Of a stretch of DNA of 64,000 nt, positions 33,744-43,457 are shown in pieces (within the stretch, counting starts at the first letter, position 1; each line of letters opens with the position of its first letter). The position numbers were made by a program, and so were the translations under genes. Source of the stretch: Gremmenia infestans (taxonomy: Eukaryota; Ascomycota; Leotiomycetes; Helotiales; Hamatocanthoscyphaceae); NCBI GenBank assembly GCA_032629725.1, contig JAFEVB010000022.1:310001-374000 (forward strand). Direction: 5' to 3'. The notes below the pieces were generated by a model. The model did no database searches, was not told the origin of the DNA, and saw only the letters and a program-made list of their open reading frames with translations.

Positions 33744-34757
33744 TTAGGGTACTGGACCTCTCCTAACATAAGTAACACTATATCCATCGTTGGTAGGTTT
33801 CCTTATCTTAAAGAAGTGTTTTTCATCAATCGGAGTGGTTTCCCAGTCCATTTCCCGAACGCCATTTGCTTTCTTGCCCCACACTCCTAGTCGTGGGATA
33901 TCGAACTCCGGGTCAACTTCCTTATAGCGTTCGAGATTCTCGAGCATAAATCCAAGCACCTCTCTGAAATTACTCCTAATCTCTTTGACCCTACGCTTGT
34001 TCTTCAGCGAGCTCCTGTACATGACTCGTCCTACGTATTCAGCACCGAACGTCATGGTCTTGAGTCCTTCGAACAGCGAAAAGTTCCCAGCATAGTTGCA
34101 ATTGGCTCCCAGCGTCATTCCTAGATGTTCCGGGATAGTAGTAAAGTGCTTGATTGGAAAGCTTGGCACTGGCAGCCGTTTAGAAAGTGCCTCTTGTATG
34201 GGCTTCCTAATATTAGTCGACCAATTCGGAATGCATATGACCGTCTCATCGTCATATCTCAAAATCCCATTTTTGACCATAGGCAATTCATTCTTGAATG
34301 TCTTGAGAACGACACTTCGCGATTCCATACACGTGGACAGAAGCGTGACGTTTCTAAGATCGGCGGTATATTCATCGACTCGGCGTTCGGGGTATGCCCT
34401 CAGATAGGCCAGACATTCTTTATGTGGTCCGAAGTCAGCTATGTCGAAGTTTATGGAAATGCCTTTGACGGGATCCTGGCTGACGATTTCCATTGTGAGG
34501 GAAAGGATGCGCTCGTTGTCATCGTCGACTCCTCTGGGCAAAGCATATTTCCAGATATTCCATCGAAGCTCGGTAGGCAGTTTGCGGAAGTGTCGGAACT
34601 CTTGCAAGTTGTGGTACGAGGTGGCTGAGCTTTCTCCATGGAGGCTTCGAGATGCTTGTGGTGAGAGTCGTGTCTCGGGGGTGTCTGAAGCTGACATCTT
34701 TGTCGGTTCCGGGTTGCGTACGGAGGTAGAACGCTGAAGACTTTGTGGGACTTGCAT
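33744..34757 (-). CDS. 2EXR-family protein, array copy 1
   Basis: A single exon of 337 codons starts at ATG 34757. Residues 1-50 are Ser/Thr-rich. The 2EXR signature follows: FRHFRKLPTELRWNIWKYAL, then in the middle LLSTCMESRSVVLKTF, giving the two E-x-R motifs (ELR, ESR). A later RYDDETVICIPNW strand matches the post-ESR part of the paralogues. The C-terminal half is basic (KNKRRVKEIRS). 2EXR proteins are expanded in filamentous fungi and have no established biochemical role. This is the most upstream-coordinate member of four minus-strand copies. A TATAAAAA element lies about 190 bp upstream of the ATG. Confidence 0.88.
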   Translation of the reverse strand: MQVPQSLQRSTSVRNPEPTKMSASDTPETRLSPQASRSLHGESSATSYHNLQEFRHFRKLPTELRWNIWKYALPRGVDDDNERILSLTMEIVSQDPVKGISINFDIADFGPHKECLAYLRAYPERRVDEYTADLRNVTLLSTCMESRSVVLKTFKNELPMVKNGILRYDDETVICIPNWSTNIRKPIQEALSKRLPVPSFPIKHFTTIPEHLGMTLGANCNYAGNFSLFEGLKTMTFGAEYVGRVMYRSSLKNKRRVKEIRSNFREVLGFMLENLERYKEVDPEFDIPRLGVWGKKANGVREMDWETTPIDEKHFFKIRKPTNDGYSVTYVRRGPVP

Positions 34758-35392
34758 TTCAAAGATGGCTCTCTAGGTTTGATGCTTTGAGGTGTAGGCC
34801 GCAGCTTAGGTGGTGAGTTGATCTGCGATGTGTGTGGCTACGAGAGGCTAGCCACGTCGAGTCGATGTTGGAGGAAAGTCTGGTACTCTCGTGGGTTCTA
34901 CTTGATGATTGCTTGTTTGTGGGATTGATGGCAATGGGGATTCCAGGCTTTTTATATCGTAATTGACATCCGATGATCGGTCGGGCAGGGTTGGGGTGTT
35001 AGGAAAACCGCGCAGTTCACATCCGCCTAAGAACTCAAATCTATTCACAACCAGAAGGATCTTTCATGTCCCAAACCAGAATCTGTGATGAATCTATTGG
35101 CTAATTGGTGGCCTCCGCTGCCTTCTTCAACCCTCAACATCTAGGCCGGTAGGGGAAGGCACCGATTATGCCGTCTGCTAGTGACTTATAAAGTTTTCTT
35201 GAGGCAATCTTTGTCGGGCACCGCTCAATAAGAGTAATATCTATGCCGAAAGACACTTTTAAGTTTTAATATGTGCTCAATTTATTGTTTCAAAATGACT
35301 TCTGTATTTCTTCTACATCCACTAAGTTTGACCCTCTATGCTCCTTCCCGACCTAATGTTGTCATCCCCCAAACCATCATAATATGAGCCCA
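34758..35392. other. promoter region of 2EXR copy 1
   Basis: No gene was seen. It contains a minus-strand TATA-like element (34949-34958). Confidence 0.5.
34949..34958 (-). promoter_or_regulatory. probable TATA box of 2EXR copy 1
   Basis: Read on the minus strand the sequence is GATATAAAAA, 192 bp upstream of ATG 34757. Position and sequence suit a core promoter, but this is not proved. Confidence 0.4.
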
Positions 35393-36343
35393 CTACTCCA
35401 ACCCCTCTTCCAACCCCTTCCTACTGCACCTCCATTTGAGAAACGGTGGATTTGAAGGTTCATAACCTGAAGTGCCATTATCCCTGTCCATATGCGCATG
35501 CTTGACCGAGACGAGAACCCTACCAAACTCTTTTCCCACGGCCTCATGCTCGCTCCTAAGTGCTGAACTTCCTCGCACGTCGCAGGCTTGCTCCACGTCA
35601 AACTTGAAAGACCGCGAAAGTTTGGATTTTCCCAATGATAACAGAAGCGATGCGGAGTTAAGGTACAACGGGGCATTGAAGTTGGGGTTCAAGGGACAAA
35701 CTGTGCTGCGGATGTTGTCAAACCAGCCAGGAAAATTTCCCCTTTGGGGTGTCCAGGCGGCTAGGAAGTGCGTGACAATCGGGCTAGAATATAACCTCTC
35801 GTTGTAAAGCGTCGTCGAATCGTCAAAGTAAATCTTTCCACCGTTGACTGCTGGAAGGGTGTATGGAGCGGCATTCTTCAAAAAGATCCGTCGCGATTCG
35901 CGGCAGGCTCTAAGCAAACCCAGATCTGTCATATCGACCAGATCTCCTTCCTCTGTTGCGATTTCCTCTGCTTTGTCTGCGGCTGACTCGTCGGTGAACG
36001 AACACGTGGAAGTCCTTTCCGTCCCCATAGAGAACTTCAGGTTCCCACAAGATATGGGGCTGACATCGTAGACGTCGATTCTGAGTCGGAAGATGCGATT
36101 GCCGTCTTGAGCTGGACCTCTTGGGACTGCAAGCTTCCAAATCGTGAACTGAAGCCTAATATCACGAGTTTTAAGTTAGCTTTGCGGTTTTGGGGGGAGT
36201 TTTGATTCGGGGAAATGTGCCACTGACTCGACAGGTAGTTTTGGAAACAGAGTGAATTTGATGAGGGGATATTGAGCAGTCTCTGATGTGGTTGGTGAAG
36301 AAAGGTGGTCATCTGCGACGGTCGTGGCCTCGTGAGTTGCCAT
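35393..36343 (-). CDS. 2EXR-family protein, array copy 2
   Basis: Exons complement(35393-36155, 36228-36343) give 292 residues; an ATG at 36400 would add 19. The 72-nt intron (GTCAGT...ATTAG) splits the first signature, and joining gives FPKLPVELQFTIWKLAV. The first motif is therefore ELQ, not the usual ELR. The second is intact: LLRACRESRRIFLKNAAPY, followed by GKIYFDDSTTLYN. The C-terminal part is basic. The GTCAGT donor is slightly unusual but is the only choice that restores the signature. Without the splice the frame stops inside the intron. Confidence 0.85.
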
Positions 36344-37537
36344 ATTGTCAAGGATAAGCAGTCTAAGATTTTGGAAGGAGTTGTGCAGTTGCATGAACAA
36401 AGTTTAAAGTAAAGTTATAGAAGTTGGTGGAGGTTTACAAGTAAAACTCGCTTGGCTAGCGGCATGTCATAGTTCAACGAGACGTTTATTCACCGAGGTT
36501 GTGGGAGTCTAGCACATCACAGAAAACATTGGGTGGTTTGTAATTTAATTGCTGGAGGTATTGTGAAGGGCAACTGCATATCCAAGCGTTCCAAACGCAA
36601 TATCCAAGAATATTCCTAGTTACAACTTCAGAATTCACATTTCAATGCTTCGCACATCCATCCTCCCACAGAAGCAACACCTCTTGACGCCTTTCAGGCC
36701 CATCTAAAAGTACCAATATCTGGCACACTGTACTGGCTGTGATGCTCTTACCATTCCCTCAACTGTGCACCATGTTTCTCAACGTTGTCATTTCTATCAT
36801 TTGTCGCATGAGGCGAATATCGGCTGCTACCCTGCTCCTCATACCAGCCCATGTTGAGCCTGAAGGACGTCAAGGCAACGAAGTTCAAGAGTAACACCTT
36901 CATATCTGGCCAATATTCGAAAGTGAACTGAGGATAATCAAAAATATTGACAGTAACAGCTGATTTCTGGGGGCGGGACGAAAGTAGAATTGAAGTTGGA
37001 AAAAGATGTATGTCGTAATTTAGAGCGGAATAGGGGGCCAGAATCAACAACTTTAAGCGAGAAGCACGTGCACGAGCCTTCTTCTACCTACAAGGAAGCT
37101 AGCTCTTTACATAGTGAGATGATATGGTCCTACATAGGTATAGTATGCCGTAGTATTTGAAGACAAAATATTCCAGAGAATTAGCTTCAAGCAGAGATCT
37201 TGTCACTTGGAACAATGGTGGTAGTTTGAAGTGTTTACTGTGTCGTACGCGCGTGCGCATGCCGGGACGTCTGAAAGTGTCCGAGTAGAAATTGGAGAAC
37301 GGATACTGAGATAGGAAGCATATTGCACTGTTGTTCGGCTGAGTGATTTGTTTATTCTACTATAAGTACTGAACACTGTGTTAGTTTTCCAATGAACATC
37401 TAACCCCTCGAGTAGAACCTTGAGGGACTAACTATAATACATTACTTAGGTATCCTATACACAGAATTCTCCCATCTATGCTGGCGTCAGATTCACCCAG
37501 AAACTAGCAGCTAGAACTCCTAGCCTCAGTGCCATTC
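36344..37537. other. intergenic region inside the 2EXR array
   Basis: No intact gene. A minus-strand frame at 36748-37050 lacks an ATG and has a weakly protein-like look (FTFEYWPDMKVLLLNF). It could be a paralogue relic, but no 2EXR signature is left in it. Confidence 0.4.
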
Positions 37538-38395
37538 CTAGTGTTGGCTGAATTCGACTTTGGGGAGTTTGAAATCAAGGCTGATATCAGAGGCGAAAGC
37601 TGCCAACAATTCCTCAAGACGACTCTGATGCCGCTTTATTGAACTCTCATGCGTCGCTTGCACTCCACTCCACGCACGACAACAACAAATATCACAGTAC
37701 TTGTCTAAGCGGGTAAATGGGACTATGGACACCTTCAGACACTCAAGGCCTCCGAACAAAGTAAGACCCAAGGCCAACTGATCGCGCTTGAATGTCTTAT
37801 CATCAATGGCTAAACATCGAACCTCCTTGAAGCTAGGCAGCTCATATCTCATATCCTTCGCTTTGAGAATCCATTCATGAACGTCATCGCTCAAAATGTT
37901 TGTGATATTAAATATAGTCCGATGGTTGAAACGAATTTGGCCGTATTCTGCGGCATCGACGAGAATAGAATAGGGAAATGCTTCCATAAATACTCCACGA
38001 GATTCATAGCAGACCTTCAGAAGACGTACGTCCCTTAAGTCTGCTTCGTCTGCTTCAGTTTCCGTCTTTATGTCCGCGAGGGCCTCGTCTAGGGTGAGAC
38101 CGTTCGGTGGGTAACAGCCCATGTCCTTTCTCGCAAACCTCTGTTGGGCTGTCACGAAACGAAATTTGCAACGGGCGACATTACCTGCTACAAGACACTG
38201 CGGAACAGCTTCGACACAAAGGACGCGTACTCCATCTTCATTCGGGCCGCAAGGAAGGGCAAGTCTCCAGATTTTCAACCGCAGCTCCTTAGGTAGTTTT
38301 TGAAAAAGGATAAACTGGTCGAAACGAAAAGGCTCGGAAGGCTGGGTTGTGGTACTAGGACCGACGTTCTTGCTAAAGGAGGTATTCAAAGGCAT
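37538..38395 (-). CDS. 2EXR-family protein, array copy 3
   Basis: A single exon of 285 codons starts at ATG 38395. The signature reads FILFQKLPKELRLKIWRLALP, then VRLLKVCYESRGVFMEAFPY and GQIRFNHRTIFN, so both E-x-R motifs are intact. Near the C-terminus is DKYCDICCCRAWSG with five Cys in a short span, absent from the other copies, which could bind metal or form disulphides. A TTATATAA palindrome lies about 310 bp upstream of the ATG. Function unknown. Confidence 0.88.
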   Translation of the reverse strand: MPLNTSFSKNVGPSTTTQPSEPFRFDQFILFQKLPKELRLKIWRLALPCGPNEDGVRVLCVEAVPQCLVAGNVARCKFRFVTAQQRFARKDMGCYPPNGLTLDEALADIKTETEADEADLRDVRLLKVCYESRGVFMEAFPYSILVDAAEYGQIRFNHRTIFNITNILSDDVHEWILKAKDMRYELPSFKEVRCLAIDDKTFKRDQLALGLTLFGGLECLKVSIVPFTRLDKYCDICCCRAWSGVQATHESSIKRHQSRLEELLAAFASDISLDFKLPKVEFSQH

Positions 38396-39932
38396 AGTGC
38401 TTTGGCACCTAAAAAGCAGCTAACAACTCGAGGTTGAAGCTGTTGCGTAACACTATCAGTGGGTGTAAATGTGAATGCACTGTCGAGACTTACGTTGCAG
38501 TATCTGAAAGCGAAGATACGAATCGTAATTTGTAGATTGCCGGATAACTTGTAATCTCTTGTGGCACCGAGAAAGGCTTGACTTTCGATGCGTCGCCGAG
38601 ATTTGAATGAAGAGACGCTGGTGGAAGGACTCAAAGTTTGAGATCTCTCCCAAGACAGAAAGTCAGCTTCGCTGAACTCGAATCGATAAAGAAGCTAGCC
38701 GTGAGTTTTATATAAGCACGGTGAAGTAGACGGTAGATCAAGTGATATGATAACGTCTAGAGATATGATCTGAGTGAAAGAGGGTAGAATCCCTACCTAT
38801 ATACCCATACAGTTGTGCGTCCTAGTGCTACGCCAAGGGTAAGTCACATGATCCACCCCCTGAATCTAGCTTCCTGGTTGGGAAATCGATGATCAAAACA
38901 ACACAGGCTTCGAGAGTACCGTGTATTATAAACAACTTGATTGGGAAGAGTACAAGGTTGTATGTTGAAAGAGAAACAAATGGTCGACAACGAGGATTCA
39001 AGTGACCGTTTATGTGTCATGTTCTTACATTTCATTCCTAATTTGGTAGTGCAGCTACCCGGCGCTCAGCTTGCGTAGGTAGTAAAAGCTCTGCAAGGGC
39101 CGTCGCACGTGTCTAAAGAGCTATAAGGAATAGTGGTGGGGAAACCAAGAGATCTTGAGATTTTTATATAGAAGACGAGACGGATGGAGGTCAAGATTCC
39201 GCCGTTATGGAGAGCTTATTAGCGAGCCACTAAGCTAGATTGGACCGCCTCACGTGACTCCATAGAAATTCCCACCTCTTCCAGCTGTACACTATCTTCT
39301 TTTGGTGTCTTGTTTTTAATTGTTTGGTTACGTAAGGCACATATAATGGGTCGAATATATAATCGGTAGATAAACCCCTCTACTATTTCCCCTATTTCTT
39401 TTAGGTTGAAGATTCGCAAGCGCTTTCCCTATTTAGGCTGGAAATGACGAGTTATGGAGTATGAGCGAAGTCGTCGTAGGTGCGACGACTTTTTGATGTT
39501 CTTTACGGAATTGGTATCTAATAATAGGTGGCCCTGGGGTTTGAGGGCGAGGAAAACTCGGGGGGACCACCGATTATGCTTTGGTCTTCTATTATGCGCG
39601 GTACCGTTTGCCGCTCTTTCATATTCTTCGCATGTTTAGAGCTCAAAGATTAGAACCACGTCGGTAAATCCCTTCCTAAGAAGGATTCAGAAGTATTGGA
39701 AGTAGATGAATCTAGTCTTACTCACAATTGGGTTAGCACATAATAGATTGTTATAAGAATGTATTTATCACAAATTATTGTTTGCATATCCCATACGGAG
39801 CATCTCAGATTCCTAGAATGTACTGCACAGGATGATAATTCCCATGCTAGGCCATGTAACAAGCTCCGTAAATGTCATCAGTTCCAACCCTTTCCCCTTT
39901 GTTCGCAATCGCAAAAGATGCATATACCACTT
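38396..39932. other. intergenic region inside the 2EXR array
   Basis: No gene was supported in 1.5 kb. Short frames on both strands lack domains or ATG starts. Confidence 0.5.
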
Positions 39933-40805
39933 CTAGTCGAAAGTTTCGACTTCCGGTAAATTGGCGCCTGGATGGGATGCCGCGAAACGATCTTCCACGA
40001 AGCGCTTAAACACATCAGTGTCACGCTCAAATATTGCGGTGCCAGCAAGCCTGTTGTCCTTCAGCCTAGGTAGAAAACTGAATACCGGAGAGTGCATGCT
40101 GATATATCTCAGACCCCCAAAACAACTCAGCATCTCTTGATGACCCCACTCGTACGGAAACCGGAACACCAGTGCCAGTTTGCGAATCGTGTTGATGGAC
40201 GGAAGCAGGAGATTCTTCTGCCCCGCTTCTCGAATCACTCTTCTCGAAGACGTAGCAAACCAATTCTCCACATTTAGGGTGGTGTGCTCGTTGTAGCGGA
40301 TAAGTCCCAAGGGCCCCTGGTGCCCTGCTGACAGAGTATGCGGGAAGGCATGCAGGAATGCATCGCGAGATTCTTTGCACAGTCCCAGAAGGCTGACGTC
40401 CTGCATGTCCTTTTTCCAACCCTCGTACTCGGCGCATATCTCATCTATGCCGCGTCCGGATAATCGATGAAGCACGTCCGGGGATAGTGTTCTTAGGTAG
40501 AATACTAAGCTCAACCGTGTGTCGTCGGTGACGAGATTAGCATCGAGACAGAAGACGCGCTTCCCATCATTCGCCGCACCATTCGGCAGGGCAAACTTCC
40601 AGATTGCCAGGCGTAGTTCGCTGGGTAAGTGGTGAAACAGCGTGAATTTATCCAAGCGGGGCTGGACAATGCTTGCGCTGGGATCCGTGCTACAGGTATC
40701 CTCCTGCTGGGTGCTGATATCGTTGCTGGGCTGGGAAGTCTCGGAAAAGGACATAGCGCTGAGCTGGCCCGCAAACGTGTTGATTTGCTCTCGGTGTTCC
40801 TGCAT
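39933..40805 (-). CDS. 2EXR-family protein, array copy 4
   Basis: A single exon of 290 codons starts at ATG 40805; a second Met at residue 18 (MSFSETSQ) is another possible start. The signature reads FTLFHHLPSELRLAIWKFALP, then VSLLGLCKESRDAFLHAFPH and GLIRYNEHTTLNVENW, with both E-x-R motifs intact. Between the motifs lies a 70-residue charged linker. The C-terminus is not conserved with the other copies. Same strand and same length class as copy 3, so a tandem-duplication origin is likely, though old. Confidence 0.88.
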   Translation of the reverse strand: MQEHREQINTFAGQLSAMSFSETSQPSNDISTQQEDTCSTDPSASIVQPRLDKFTLFHHLPSELRLAIWKFALPNGAANDGKRVFCLDANLVTDDTRLSLVFYLRTLSPDVLHRLSGRGIDEICAEYEGWKKDMQDVSLLGLCKESRDAFLHAFPHTLSAGHQGPLGLIRYNEHTTLNVENWFATSSRRVIREAGQKNLLLPSINTIRKLALVFRFPYEWGHQEMLSCFGGLRYISMHSPVFSFLPRLKDNRLAGTAIFERDTDVFKRFVEDRFAASHPGANLPEVETFD

Positions 40806-41600
40806 TTCGGAAGGACAATAAAAGGCTTGATGATCGAGAAGTGGCTGCCCAGGGTATCTTAGGTATTATCAGAGTGTTGTTGCAAAATGCTCTTCTGATC
40901 GATGATCGTCAGTAGTCGGCAAATTATTATTCACGGGAAGACAAAAGTCATGACGGACAGTAAAAAGTGAATCGAACTATTGTGCAATCCCACCCATGTA
41001 TCTTAACGAACTTGTCTGCAAGGAAACTACCTTAAGCAGCGAAGGTATAAAGTACCAAAAGTGTAGAAGCAGAAGAAGAAATCAGGTATCAATTTCCTCC
41101 CTCCCCGCAATATATCATAGGAATTGAGTTAAGGAACAAGCTTTTAGAAAATCCGTAGTAGATATGTGAAGGTGAATGAGAGGTCTAGTCACGATTATTT
41201 AGGCGACTACTCAACTGCCTAGAATGGAAATAATCAAGTTGAAAATGAATGCAACAGGAAGGCACGCCATGAATGTCGAAACAGTGTTCAAGAGCGAATG
41301 AAAAGACCATACATGCCTACTCTTAAATGCACCATGCTTGCTACGACAGCGATATATGTTCCCATAAACCTCACGTCGGCCGGCTAATGACATTTATTGG
41401 ACCTTGCACTTTGAAGGCGAAAGTCTCACTTGTAGCTCGTCCCAAAATAATACACCATTCAGAGCAATGCAGATAAAAATTTATAGGCAGACGGCAAATA
41501 TGATATTCATGAGCACCCGCTCTATCTTTGGCAGATGCAACCGGGGCAAAGCATAATTATGTATGACGCAGAATGCCCATAGCCCCCAAAATCAACCCAT
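40806..41600. other. intergenic region
   Basis: Nothing coding was supported between array copy 4 and the F-box gene. Confidence 0.5.
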
Positions 41601-43457
41601 CTAAGGCCACGGCGTCGGAGCCGTCACTATGCCTCCAGTCGTCGGATCAACGGTGGCAACTCTATACCTCTCAATCTCCTGGCTGATGAGCGACATGCCC
41701 CTATCTGCCACACTGATTAGATTCTGTAGTTCTTTGAGGGCTGATTCGTTATGGTTGGTGAAGTAGCCGTCTATGCTGCGCTTGAAGTGTGATGTGGTGT
41801 TGTGGTGCCGTTGAAATGTATCTGCATCGTAGTTGCTGGGTTGCCCTAGAGATTCAGGGTCTGGGATGGCTACATCTGACTCTTGTGCTGCGGGACCTGC
41901 GGTTGAGACTGCGGTTGAAACGACCGGAGGCAGGACTGTGTCTTGCTCAAGTAATGATTCAGGAGAAACGGTCTTTGACGACTGAGTAGTTTTAGTAGTA
42001 ATATCAATGTCAGCCCGCATGACCGCTTCGACGAATCGCTGGTCGAATGACTTGCCAGAACCGCCAGGGTCTTTGAGGTCGTAACTGGGGTGTAAGGAGT
42101 CTTCGTCTGGCTCAAAATCATCGTATCCTAGACCTGTGACTCGCAGTACATCTAGTTCCAAGCTCTTCATGTTGCGCAGAGCTTGAGCGACCCAACAAGC
42201 GCCCAGTGGAATTGGAGAATCTTGGAGACCTATCCATAATGCAATATTGTCCTCATCCGCCGTACCGTTCACCTTGATATAAACCTCTACGAGATATAGT
42301 TCTTTGAGAGTCCCCGAACAATCTTGGATGAGCTGCACTAGCTGACTAGGGTCGATATCAATACGTTTGAGTTCCAAAAATCGCAAGCGGTCGAAGCTTA
42401 GGGAAGTCTCTAGTGGATACGGCAGTGAACGCATCCTCCAGTCGTTCATGGTAACTCCTCTATGTCGGTGCCGCCGGGTCTTGATGTCCCTTTTCACGTT
42501 CCATCCAACTAGGCACAGGCTGCCAAGCTTACCTGCTTTTCGAATCAGAAACCACAGATTCCTATTGAAGGTCGAGTTTCGCTTTTCTTGTCTCTTAAAT
42601 GACAAAACCAGATGCGTTAAGTCCTTGAACGTTTTCATAGCGTTTTTGAGATCTATAGGATTATTGCAGATATTGTTGATCGTGGTATCGCTAACATGGT
42701 CTATGACAAGGGTTTCGAGGGATAGATGTTCTTCGTCACGCTTTGCTAGGGACGCGAATGTAGTCGCCAGGAGAAGGGTGGCTGTCAGACTCTGGTCGCC
42801 GACGACTTGGAAGGGCAGGTTCATCTTTAATCGGCTTGTATTTGGGATGTGTTCAAGGACGTTCTGTCATAATTGTTAGCGGGGCTTCAAGTGGATGGAG
42901 ACTGTGACCTACCTCCAATACTCTTCGGAAATCCGTCTCGTCAAATGTAGACTCACTCATGCAATGCCTTCGTAAATCTTCGAGAAGTGGTACCATTTCA
43001 GGCACTTTAGAGACCAGTCCTCGAAATATGTTCGAGAGACGAGTGATTTCTTCTGCAGACAGTATTAGCATCAGGCTGAATTGTCAGGCCTCTAACATCA
43101 TTTAAAGAACTTGGACTTAACACCGTGCCATTTGAATTGATGATGCCCAAACGCCCCCTCGATGGGATATCCAAGCTACGGAGAGGAAAGCTTACCTTCG
43201 TCTCTAACCACCATCATATCCATATAGACTGCACCGCACAAGTGCCCCACCCTTGCCAGGCTGTCTGTATTCGGCGTAGCATCCTTCAAAAACCGCGAGA
43301 ACTCCAGCTGCACAGTCCTGAATATGTATGGTTTAAGGGCAGCATCGAATGCCTTGCAGACGAGTCGAAGTGGGAGGACCAGGTTCTTGTCGTGCCGACA
43401 CATGTCTACGTTGAACCGGAGGACCAGCCCTAGGATCTCGGTAGGAAGAGAATCCAT
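41601..43457 (-). CDS. F-box protein
   Basis: Exons complement(41601-42863, 42913-43052, 43196-43457) give 554 residues. Introns are 143 and 49 nt. The joins read VVRDEEEITRLSN and RRVLENVLEHIPNT and restore frame. Start ATG 43457 opens directly into the F-box (MDSLPTEILGLVLRF, then LPLRLVCKAFDAALKPYIFRTVQL). The middle has LRR-like elements (LETLVIDHV, LRFLELKRIDIDPSQLV, LKELYLVEVYIKV). The tail (about residues 400-554) is Ser/Thr/Asp-rich. It is probably a substrate adaptor of an SCF ubiquitin ligase. The branch point CTAAT lies only 8 nt from the first intron's AG, so that acceptor is the least certain junction. Confidence 0.85.

Noticed and set aside
36748..37050. Extra 2EXR relic in the array
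   Set aside because: No E-x-R motif or LPxEL signature remains and the frame lacks an ATG; too weak to call.
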